Source of the DNA: Asparagus officinalis
Taxonomy: Eukaryota; Streptophyta; Magnoliopsida; Asparagales; Asparagaceae
Reading direction: 5' to 3'
Length of the DNA: 64,000 nt
Assembly: GCF_001876935.1 (NCBI RefSeq)
Contig: NC_033795.1
Coordinates: forward strand, 60,567,116-60,631,115
Shown here one piece after another: positions 10,727 through 19,471 of the stretch. Numbering within the stretch: the stretch's first letter is position 1; each line of letters opens with the position of its first letter. Both the position numbers and the translations under genes were made by a program. The notes below the pieces were generated by a model. The model had not been told where the DNA came from, did not search any database, and saw nothing but the letters and a program-made list of their open reading frames with translations.

Positions 10727-11616
10727 GTTGCTTAAACCAGAAAGAGTTCTTCGTTTATCGAAGTGGGATTCGGACTTCGGTCCTAACTTTTATAAGTTTG
10801 ACCGAGTGGATTGGAGGCGATCCTAACTTTTATAGGTAGACCTGAAAGCAATGGGAGTGGAATACATATAACAATGAGAATGCCGACTTGTACTACCACT
10901 CTATGGAGGATTTCGATGTTAAGTGATCAGGACTTAACACGTCAAGTTTGAAAATTACCAAAATTGGCGGATAAGAATTTTGTTGGACCTACCATCAATT
11001 GATTTGATCAGTTAGGGATTTTGTGAGGAAAGATTGATCTGTCAAAATGGTCGAATCTCATCTCAGCAAAAGAATTCATGAGAAGACTATCAAGAGCTAA
11101 GGTAGTGAGGTCATGAGCTTCCTCAATTGCCGTAGCTTTGGGCTCCCATGCCGTGGTCAAGGAGCAAAGTATCTTGTAGTTCATCTCTTAAATGGATAAT
11201 TACTTATCTAGACCATGTAATTCATTGATGATATTAGTAAAACGGGAAAACATAGCATCGTTGCTTAAACCAGAAAGAGTTCTTCGTTTATCGAAGTGGG
11301 ATTCGGACTTCGGTCCTAACTTTTATAAGTTTGACCGAGTGGATTGGAGGCGATCCTAACTTTTATAGGTAGACCTGAAAGCAATGGGAGTGGAATACAT
11401 ATAACAATGAGAATGCCGACTTGTACTACCACTCTATGGAGGATTTCGATGTTAAGTGATCAGGACTTAACACGTCAAGTTTGAAAATTACCAAAATTGG
11501 CGGATAAGAATTTTGTTGGACCTACCATCAATTGATTTGATCAGTTAGGGATTTTGTGAGGAAAGATTGATCTGTCAAAATGGTCGAATCTCATCTCAGC
11601 AAAAGAATTCATGAGA
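10727..11616. repeat. 357-bp direct duplication, 533 bp apart
   Basis: 10727-11083 and 11260-11616 look identical base for base by eye. The spacer 11084-11259 is 176 bp and is not seen in T2 or T3. The repeated text contains GTTGCTTAAACCAGAAAGAG at its start. This is either a recent tandem duplication of a 533-bp unit whose second copy is incomplete, or an assembly duplication. Confidence 0.9.
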
Positions 11617-11699
11617 GTTGGTGAATTCGATATCAACAATAAGATATGCTCCAACTATGAAGACATTCAGAGTCCAAGTATGGATTTCTTATTTATTGC

Positions 11700-11830
11700 T
11701 TTTATAGTAACTGAGTTATCCCTAAGAATACCACACATAGTATTCTTCCGGGAACTTCCCGATAAATGGGTTATCATGAATGTACTAAGGGTAATACTTC
11801 TTCAGGAACTTACCATTTATCAACATCATA
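11700..11830. repeat. Paired-dyad repeats after pol (T1)
   Basis: Two units of GGTTATCCCTAAGAATA...GTATTCTTCCGGGAACTTCCC type. Each has an AGAATA/TATTCT hairpin followed by a GGGAA-C-TTCCC dyad or a derivative. Equivalent units stand at 51010-51130 (T2) and 62050-62230 (T3), always just beyond the integrase end. Confidence 0.7.
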
Positions 11831-11904
11831 AGTCGGGCGCCTTCCTTAGTAATAAAGCGCTATGTGCCGTTTGAATAGACTATCTTTACCACAAATGGTC
11901 CTTC

Positions 11905-12508
11905 CTATTTAGGTTCGAACTTGCCTTTCTTCTTGGAATTAAGGATCGTCGACCGTCGGACTGCTAAGACTAAGTCTCCTTCTTTAAAACTTCGTTTTTG
12001 AACCTTTTTATCAAAGGCTCGGGAAATTCTGGCTTGGTAGAACTCAATGTGCTGTTGAGATTCCAAGCGCTTCTCGTTGAGCATCTCTAGTTCTTCGAGC
12101 CGTCTCTGATGTTGTTCTTCAGTCGTCATCTGGGTTGCGAGAGCAATTCGAAGAGATGGAATTTTGATTTCCAATAGAAGGACTACTTCACACCAGTATA
12201 CCAGAGAATATGGGATTGTGCCAGTAGGCGTGCGAACTATGGTGCGGTAAGCCCATAGAGCTTCACCGAGTTTATCATTCTAATCTCGTTTATTGGTCTT
12301 CACAAGTTTTGATAAAAGCTTTATGATATTTTTATTAAATGCTTCAGCCAATCCATTTGATGTGGGATTGTAAGCTGTTAACGAGACGTCTTGAATTTTG
12401 AACTTCTCGCAAAACTTGATTAAGGTATTGTTAACGAACTGAGGACCGTTGTCATGTATGATTCGCATTGGGACACCATACCGGGAGATAATATGGTGCT
12501 TAATGAAT
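11905..12508 (-). pseudogene. T1 integrase, C-terminal half
   Basis: Minus-strand frames give the second catalytic Asp (HDNGPQF), the catalytic Glu region (GLAEAFNK) and, after a break near 12175-12280, the C-terminal domain with FKEGDLVLAVRR ending KKKGKFEPK and a stop at 11905. The insertion of the chromovirus at 12509 separates this half from the zinc-finger half at 21841. The piece is homologous to T2 51181-51800. It is non-functional through the insertion and internal stops. Confidence 0.85.
12504..12508. repeat. Target-site duplication TGAAT, left
   Basis: TGAAT immediately precedes the LTR start TGAGACGCC and is matched by TGAAT at 21836-21840 just after the other LTR end. It proves that both outer LTR ends are original insertion ends. 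Confidence 0.9.
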
Positions 12509-13391
12509 TGAGACGCCCCTGGGTTCACACAAGGCTGTAGTCCGAGGTGAAACCAGAAATGTCAAACCTACCATGCACCACACCGTGCAATAACATGTTT
12601 CACCATCACAATTACTATCTCTCTAGTGGAATCAACAACAGGTGTAGGTACAAAAGCAGGTAAAAGATAATACAAGAAATAACTGATGAAATGATAGTGA
12701 TCACATTAATATCTCATCATCCAACATACAGAAATACATAGTCAATGTCTGAATAGATAAACTGGAATACTCAACAAGTCTCAAAATATAAATATCTGAC
12801 AAGAGGAAATAAGGCACACGGCCTTTACAACTTCTAGAATAAGGCTCTCAAATGTCTAAACAAAAGTCTACTGTCGAACTCCAAAAGAAAATATAACTAA
12901 ATAGACGACTGAGCTAAAGTACATCGCCATCAACCTGTGACTCTCCGGGCTCCTGGCTCGTTACCTGAAAGGGGGAGGGACAACGAGCGTCAAAGCGCTA
13001 GCGAGCAACATCACAACCAACCCCAAGGGATAGGGCTCGATGTATATGAAAATACAGCTAATACATAATATTATAAATCATTTATCCTAACAACAATGAG
13101 TTTTGGTACTTAGGAAATTACAACACGAGCATAGGTACGTCGAGCGAAATAATCCAAACAAGGAAACCCTCATGTATATACCTTGTATCTCAAATTGTAA
13201 ATCCCTAAATACTAAACCCGAGATCTAATACAAGAAATAATAAAGGAAACGAATACAAACCCATCTCTACCGATAAGTGTAATCGTGTCATGGCCACAAT
13301 AAGTGTAATGTCTGAAAACGATTAAGTGTCCAACACGTAAACTATATATATATATTAAACATCCAGCCCATGGACTGCATGAAGTAAACGT

Positions 13392-13565
13392 CCAACTCAT
13401 GGACTGAATATAACCGTTGTCCAACGCATGGACCGGATGTGACCGTTGTCCAACGCATGGACCGGATGTGACCGTTATCCAACGCATGGACCGGATGTGA
13501 CCGTTATCCAACGCATGGACCGGGTGTGACCGTTGTCCAATGCATGGACCGGATGATAATACATA
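13392..13565. repeat. 29-bp tandem repeats in chromovirus LTR
   Basis: The landmark CCAACGCATGGACCGG starts at 13421, 13450, 13479, 13508 and 13537 (period 29). Weaker units continue on both sides as GTCCAACACGAGGAC boxes. Each unit holds a GTCC...GGAC dyad. The right LTR has the same array at 20352-20525. Reading frames across it (for example 13212-13604) are artefacts of the repeat. Confidence 0.9.
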
Positions 13566-13673
13566 TCCAGCACAAGGATTTAAATAGCAATGCATGTCCA
13601 ACATGAGGACTAAGTGGGAAGGGTGTCCAACACGAGGACTATAAAGTAATGCTTGTCCAACACGAGGACTGTG

Positions 13674-14006
13674 AGAAGAGGTTCAAGAGGCGCACGCTAC
13701 TCAAATCGAGTTCGAACCATGAGATTGGCGTTTCCCCATCATCGACTACGTCTTGCATGGAATCTTGCCAGAAGATGTAAAGGAAAGAGAGTCAATCCGG
13801 TGAAGAGCACCCAGATTCTACTACAATACAGAGAATCGAACGCTATACCGCAGGGGGTATGATGGGATGCTATTGCGTTGCCTATCAACCAAAGAAGCTG
13901 AAGAGGTCCTTAGGGAGGCGCATGAAGGAGAGTGCGACGCACACCAACCTGGTCCTAAGCTTTATGACCGCATCAGAAGAATGGGGTATTTTTGGCCTTC
14001 CATGAG
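13674..14006 (+). pseudogene. Tat integrase fragment inside chromovirus LTR
   Basis: The plus strand encodes pieces of the Tat region between the second RNase H and the integrase zinc finger: EDVKERESIR, then GYDGMLLRCLSTKEAEEVL, then HEGECDAH and PKLYDRIRRMGYFWP. This is the same protein region as T1 22080-22430 and T2 52080-52330, in opposite orientation. It differs from the T1 flank at many positions, so it came from another Tat copy. It replaces a native LTR segment rather than adding to it. Confidence 0.85.
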
Positions 14007-14744
14007 GCAGCACAGCCTCAGCTCGCCAGTCGACTGACCAGTCGACTGAGAAGCTGAGAAAAACAAAACCAGCCAATCAGTCGACTGATCAGTCGACTGA
14101 TGGTTAAAAAAATGTGCCCATCGGTCGACTGATCAGTCGACCGACAGACTGCAGAACCTCTGCACAGATTGCTATATACACCAAATTCGATCTAAACTCA
14201 TTCCCATCAATCCCAAGCATGAAAATACTGATATTAACCTGTAAGAACTAAACTGAAACAGAAATCCCATAAGCGAATACATGAACAAAACCCTAAACAT
14301 GTGTATTTATGTTTTAAATCATTTTTAAAAACAAAACTCATGTTAAATCTCATGTTAAAACAAAACTCATGTTAAATCTCTTATACACACATTTCAGAAC
14401 TAGATCTCATTAATAAAACATTGTTGGTTCTTTTATAAACTAAGAGGCTCAAAACCCCACCTCATATACCATAAAGATTCATTCTTTGTACTAAAAATAC
14501 GTTTTTGAAATTATTGCAAAAACAAAAGGGACAGAGTTGGGCGAGATGTTACTCGCCTCTGGGTGATGAACAACTCCTAGGTCTGAGAGAGTGTGGATCC
14601 CCTTGCTGCAATGTGAAGATTTCGCCGAAAATCCTCTTAGTTCTCCCCCAAATCACCTAGAACAACCTAGGGTTTTAGATAGGGGAGAGGGGGCTAGGGT
14701 TTTCTCTAGTCTGAAGTTCTAAGGGGTGAATTTGGGTGAGAAAG

Positions 14745-14975
14745 AATATATACCAACAGTTAAACCCGACCCAAACCCGAACCAAAACAAAACAGACCCG
14801 AAACCTGAAAAACTAGAAATCAGCGTATCAGTCGACTAATGTGTCGACCGATACAGTCAGTCGACTGATGTGTCGACTGATCTGGAAAACTGAAAAACTG
14901 GAAATCAGCGTATCAGTCGACTGATGTGTCGACCGATACAGTCAGTCGACTGATGTGTCGACTGATCTGGAAAAA
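14745..14975 (-). promoter_or_regulatory. Chromovirus LTR promoter with TCAGTCGACTGA palindromes
   Basis: AATATATA at 14745-14752 gives a TATA-like box on the minus strand. Upstream, at 14827-14965, TCAGTCGACTGA and variants (GTCGACCGAT, GTGTCGACTGA) are repeated. More copies lie at 14030-14140, including a 24-bp palindrome at 14077-14100 made of two TCAGTCGACTGA units. The right LTR shows the same arrangement (21501-21508 with 21583-21640; 20960-20983). The TATA call is tentative. Confidence 0.5.
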
Positions 14976-15164
14976 TTCAGTTTTTTGTGCATGTTTTGCT
15001 AATTTGCAAAACTAACGCACAAAACTCTACACCCAAACTCTCATATCATCTGAAATAACTTACTATCATGTATATTAATGACCTCAAGCTATTTATCATA
15101 AAAGAATTATTTATTTACTAATAATTCACATATATTCATATAAAAAAAATTACGGGGTTCTACA

Positions 15165-15218
15165 TGAATGCAATGACGTTGTTCGTCTTTACTTCTTTGA
15201 GCAGAACCGCTTTAGCCC
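15165..15218. repeat. 54-bp copy of right flank inside the element
   Basis: These 54 bases equal 21836-21889, i.e. the target duplication plus T1 integrase sequence lying outside the right LTR. Here they sit between the left LTR and the internal region, where a polypurine tract should be. No purine-rich tract is left next to the LTR. Confidence 0.9.
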
Positions 15219-15289
15219 GTTAAATATAAACATAACCAAAAATATAACATAAAGCAATATATATGATATGGTACGAATTTTATTTACCT

Positions 15290-16604
15290 GCTTAACCAAG
15301 TGTGGGTAGTCACGACGCATGTCCTCTTCGCGCTCCCAAGAAATCTCCTCAATGCCTCATCGGTTCCACTGAACTTTCACCAAGGGAATTACCATGTTTC
15401 TAAGTCTCTTGTCCTCTCTGGCAAGAATACGAACCGGAATCTCAACAGTAGTCAAATCCTCCTGAAGCTAAATCTCGGGTGCATCCAATACTCGCTGCTG
15501 CTACTCATCATTTAAGTGTTTCTTGGACATAGAAACATGAAATACATTGTGTATACTAGACATCGATATTGGAAGATCTAGTCTATATGACCCAACTCCA
15601 ATGCGCTCCAAAATCTGGAATGGTCCAATATATCTCGGCGCAAGCTTCCCCCGTCATCCGAATCATTGCACGCCTTTCATAGGCGATACCTTCAACATAA
15701 CTGAGTCCCCAACCTGAAACTCTAAGGATCTTCGCCTCTTATCTGCATAGCTCTTCTGCCGACTCTGAGCGGCTAGAATCCGCTCCCTAATCAATGCTAC
15801 CTTCTTGATAGTCTGCCTCACCAGCTCCGGTCCAAGCATCAAGCTATCTTCCGGCTCTGCCCAACATATCAGTGATCTACATGGTCTCCCGTACAATGCC
15901 TCATACGGAGCCATACCGATTATCGCTTGATAACTGTTGTTATAAGCGAATTCTATCAATGGAATGTGATCCTCCCAACTGCCTTGAAAGTCAATGACAC
16001 AAGCCCACAACATGTCTTCCAACACCTGATTTACTCTCTCTGTCTGACCATCCGTCTGTTGGTGGAAAACACTGCTGAAAGATAGTCTACTGCCAAAAGA
16101 GTCCTGAAAACTCCTTCAAAAGTGCGAAGTGAACACCGAACCTCGATCCGATACAATCGTGTCTGGAATTCCATGAAGTCGAACTATCTCCCGGATAAAT
16201 ATCCTCGCATATGCCTCGGCGGTATAAGTAGTCCTCACTGGAATGAAATGTGCCGACTTCGTCAACCGGTCCACATTCACCCAAACTGAATCATTTTCCT
16301 TCTTCGACTTCGGCCACCCTACAATAAAGTCTATAGCAATGTCTACCCACTTCCACTCTGGAATGGGTAAAGGTTGAAGTGTTCTTGCCGGTCTCTGATG
16401 CTCTTCCTTCACCTGCTGACAGATAAAACACTTAGCCACATACTCCGAAATCTCTCTTCGCATACCACTCCACCAAAAGTGTCTCTCCAGGTCCTTGTAC
16501 ATCTTAGTAGTCCCTAGATGTACTGTATACCGAGTACGATGAGCTTCATCAAGTAACTCTCTCTTCAGCTCGGCACTGGCTGGCATGACTAGCCTGCCCT
16601 TCAT
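15290..16604 (-). pseudogene. Chromovirus integrase with C-terminal chromodomain-like end
   Basis: On the minus strand, 16604-16116 holds the zinc-binding His/Cys region (HLGTTKMYKDL, CFICQQ), catalytic Asp (DIAIDFIVGWP) and second Asp (IVSDRGSVF). After a break near 16026-16116, 16025-15663 holds IPLIEFAYNNSYQ, MAPYEALYGRPCRS and the GPY/F-type C-domain (FQVGDSVMLKVSP). Downstream to about 15290 the translation continues with HNVFHVSMSKKHLN and a chromodomain-like VQW...EEISWEREEDMRRDYPHL stretch, interrupted by stops. Chromodomains guide chromovirus integration to heterochromatin. The frame changes near 16100 and 15660 make it non-functional. Confidence 0.85.
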
Positions 16605-16631
16605 CCGGAGACCTCCATCTGCTCCTATGAC

Positions 16632-17213
16632 CTAATCAGTCTTAGGCTCCTTGGAAATCTCCTCCTTTCGGATCTGAATCCAAGAGTCTCCCAACTGAGC
16701 TCTGACAACTCTGTCACTCCAAGATGGCTGCACTGACACAACTCCCAAAAATGCACTGGTTCTTCCAATCTCGGGTCTAAAATCAAACTGGCTAAGAGTG
16801 ATAAGATCCCGATGTCGACGCTTCCTGCTTAAGGCATCTGCTACGACGTTCGCCTTTCCAGGATGATACTGAATCGCGAACTCGTAGTCCTTGATAAACT
16901 TAACCCACCTCCTCTGTCTCTGATTGAGTTCCTTCTGAGAAAAGAGGTACTTCAGACTCTGATGGTCTGTAAACAACTCAAACTGCACTCCATATAAGTA
17001 GTGCCTCCATGACTTCAGTGCAAATACCACTGCTGCTAACTCCAAGTCATGAGTGGGATAGTTCTGCTCATGCACCCTCAACTGTCGTGAGATATAAGCT
17101 ACTACCCTCTGAGTCTGCATCAATACGCCTCCTAAGCCTGCCAACGATGCTTCTGAATACACGACGAATGTCCTGTCGCTGCTCGGAATAGTCAAGACTA
17201 GCGCTGTAGTCAA
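16632..17213 (-). pseudogene. Chromovirus RNase H
   Basis: Open minus-strand frame of about 193 residues: FVVYSEASLAGLGGVLMQ (catalytic Asp replaced by Glu-like context, YSEAS for the usual YSDAS), then VVAYISRQL, DLELAAVVFAL, FTDHQSLKYLF and ANVVADALSRK. It follows RT and precedes the integrase, the usual Ty3 order. The frame overlaps the RT reading frame end at 17210 by a few bases, indicating a frameshift between the two domains. The change of the first acidic residue may abolish activity. Confidence 0.85.
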
Positions 17214-18060
17214 CTTAGCCTCAAAATATCAAAGGCCTTCTGGCACTCCATGCTCCATATGAACTGTACACCCTTCCTCGTAAGGTGTGTAGTCGGCGTC
17301 GCAATCTTCGAGAAGTCCTGAATGAACTTCCTATAATATCCAGCTAAACCCAAAAAGCTGCGAATCTCTATCACCGTCTTTAGTGGCTCCCAATCAAGAA
17401 CTGCTGTGACTTTTGCCGGGTCCACTGCTATGCCCTCTCTACTGATGACGTGGCCAAGAAATCTGACTTCTGAAAGCCAAAATTCACACTTGCTAAACTT
17501 AGCATATAACTGATGCTCCTGTAGAGTCCTCAACGCTATCCGTAGATGCTCCTCGTGATCTGCCTCCGATCTCGAGTAAATAAGAATATCATCGATGAAA
17601 ACGATCGCAAACTGATCTAAGAAAGGACGGAAAACCCGGTTCATCAAGTCCATGAATACTGCGGGTGCATTGGTCAACCCAAATGGCATGACCAAGAACT
17701 CAGAAGAACCATATCGAGTAAGAAAGACGGTCTTGAGAATATCCATCTCTCGAACCCACAACTGATGATAGCTAGAACGAAGATCAATCTTCGAGAAATA
17801 CTACGCCCCCTGCAACTGGTCAAACAAGTCATCAAATCCTAGGTAGTGGGTACCTATTCCGGATAGTGACCTTGTTTAACTCTCTATAATCTATGCATAA
17901 TCTCATACTACCGTCCTTCTTCTTCACGAAGAGGACCGGCGCGCCCCACGGAGAATGACTCCCGTAAATAAAACCCTGAGCTAACAACTCGTCTAACTAG
18001 GTCTGAAGCTCCCTCATCTCAGCTGGTACCATGCGATAGGGTGCGCGGGATATCGGGGCT
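17210..18060 (-). pseudogene. Chromovirus reverse transcriptase
   Basis: The open part 17761-17210 contains FGLTNAPAVFMDLMNRVF, the catalytic FIDDILIYS box, KCEFWLSEVRFLGHVIS and LGLAGYYRKFI. Upstream, 18060-17762, the minus strand still shows PYRMVPAEMREL, SPWGAPVLFVKKKDG and LCIDYRELN, but with TAG stops (for example near 18000 and 17800). The region is the Ty3 RT palm and fingers. The stops mean no full-length polymerase is made from this copy. Confidence 0.9.
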
Positions 18061-18176
18061 GTGCCTGGCTGCAACTCAATACAGAACTCTACCTCTCTCA
18101 CCGGAGGTAATCCAGGTATGTCCTGAAAGACATCCTGATACTCTGAGACAACTCTAGTCTACAATAACTCAGCACC

Positions 18177-18605
18177 CTAATCCCGTCGCATCACCTCCTC
18201 GATGTACGCCAGAAATAACTCCGCAAATCGGTTGCCCTGAGAGGTGGCTACAATCATCTCGGACCCGTCGGACGCTCTCAACTTAGCTGTCTTCGCAAAG
18301 CAGTCAATACTAATATGGTAGGAAGACAACCAATCTATACCAAGGATGACATCGAACTCGGACATACGCAACACTATCAAATCAACTATGAACTCCGACT
18401 CGTCTAAACTGATGGTACACCTCCTACAAACGTTCTCCAGAAGCGATACCTCACCTAAAGGGATGGAAACAGATAAAGGGGTGTCTAGATGCTGAGCTAC
18501 GAGCTGGAGTCTACCCAAAAATGCATGCGATATAAAAGAATGCGAAGCTCCCGAATCGAAAAGAATACGGGCGGGAATGGAATTCACAAAGAACATACCC
18601 TCCAA
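18177..18605 (-). pseudogene. Chromovirus aspartic protease
   Basis: About 142 residues with the retropepsin active site ILFDSGASHSFIS near residue 15 and VILGIDWLSSYHISIDC near residue 90. It would cleave the Gag-Pol polyprotein as a dimer. The active-site Asp is intact, but the frame is separated by stops from gag (18756) and RT. Confidence 0.88.
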
Positions 18606-18755
18606 AACTGCTCCATTAGCTCCATGATCATGCAGAACTACTGCATATACTCTGCCGGTGGCTAAAGACTGCTCTGTCGCTGGTGCTGGAGAATATGGGA
18701 CAATCTGCCCCAGGGAAACCTCCCGGACTGCTAGAACCTTCCCCTCAGTCTTCTG

Positions 18756-19187
18756 CTACTGAATTGGGCCATTTTCCTTCTGGGCTCTTGTTGGTGCACT
18801 GCGGCACTCTAACGCCTTGTGTCCGACCTTGCGACAGTTAAAATAAGTTCCCCGGAACTTGTGCTGCTGACGTGCTCTCTGATCCTGTTGAGATCCCTTC
18901 TTATGAGGGCCCTGCTGTTGCTGTTGAGATCCAGTCAAGGGTCTCTTGTTCTTACTCTTGTCTCCGTCATTTTCTTGAGAAATGGCGGTTTCGGCAGCTA
19001 CTGGTGGTGGTGTAATGTGATTCGCCATAAGCTCCTCGATTGCTGCTATCCTAGCGACTAAGGGAGCCGTAAGATCTACCAGGAACTGGGGAGCCTGCTG
19101 CGGCTCAGGTGGAGTTTGCTGTGGTTCAGCCTCTCCCGATCTCTGAGTACATGACATACCATATTCTGACATCTCTATATATAACAA
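18756..19187 (-). pseudogene. Chromovirus gag, core deleted, altered knuckle
   Basis: 143 residues: Pro/Gln-rich N-part, then LVARIAAIEELMANH, then a Lys/Gln-rich segment and one knuckle, YFNCRKVGHKALEC. The first Cys of C-x2-C-x4-H-x4-C is Tyr. The large central gag domain usual for this clade (about 200 residues) is missing between the coiled N-part and the knuckle. The start lies about 280 bp from the primer site. This Gag could not be expected to form particles alone. 19188-19451 is the 5' leader, AT-rich, without ORFs. Confidence 0.8.
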
Positions 19188-19451
19188 AAAGAGTTCATAA
19201 TGTCAAAATAGATATATATACATACATAACGTATCACCATACGATTTTCACAACATACAATATTCACACAAATACTTTAAATTTATACAAAATAGTTGTC
19301 ATATAAAAAAAAAATTTCTCAAATTTTTTGAGATATACGCATATATCGTCCTCACTCATACTAGGAAATCCTTACGGACTCTATACATGAATCCTAAGAA
19401 ACCCTATCCTAACTCCACGACTCGACACAGGATGATCCTAAGGATACTGGA

Positions 19452-19469
19452 GCTAGATCTCTGATACCA
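19452..19469 (-). other. Chromovirus primer-binding site (initiator-Met tRNA)
   Basis: On the minus strand, TGGTATCAGAG begins two bases after the LTR end CA and matches the complement of the 3' end of plant initiator-Met tRNA for 11 bases; the following bases deviate from the usual GC continuation. Confidence 0.9.
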
Positions 19470-19471
19470 AC

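Larger units (their letters stand above)
12509..15164 (-). repeat. Chromovirus left (3') LTR, rearranged
   Basis: 2656 bp, TGAGACGCC...TTCTACA. Compared with the right LTR it carries three large differences. Bases 20632-20895 of the right LTR are replaced by a Tat-derived piece (13674-14006). About 155 bp near 14240-14390 are absent from the right LTR. A block of about 75 bp with TCAGTCGACTGA palindromes (14820-14970) is doubled here and single at 21570-21645. Outside these blocks the two LTRs are nearly identical. The changes affect the U3/R part and leave the outer end intact. Confidence 0.9.

Noticed and set aside
13421..13560. CRISPR-like look of the regular 29-bp repeats
   Set aside because: Units are contiguous without unique spacers, lie in an LTR and are present in both LTRs; plant nuclear DNA.
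13212..13604. 130-residue frame with repeated SGPCVGQRSHPVHALDN text (also 20305-20751)
   Set aside because: Produced by the 29-bp LTR tandem repeat, whose period plus base content leaves one frame open; no domain, and located within LTRs.
15165..15218. Second target-site duplication of another insertion
   Set aside because: The segment is 54 bp and equals the outer flank exactly; LTR elements duplicate about 5 bp only.
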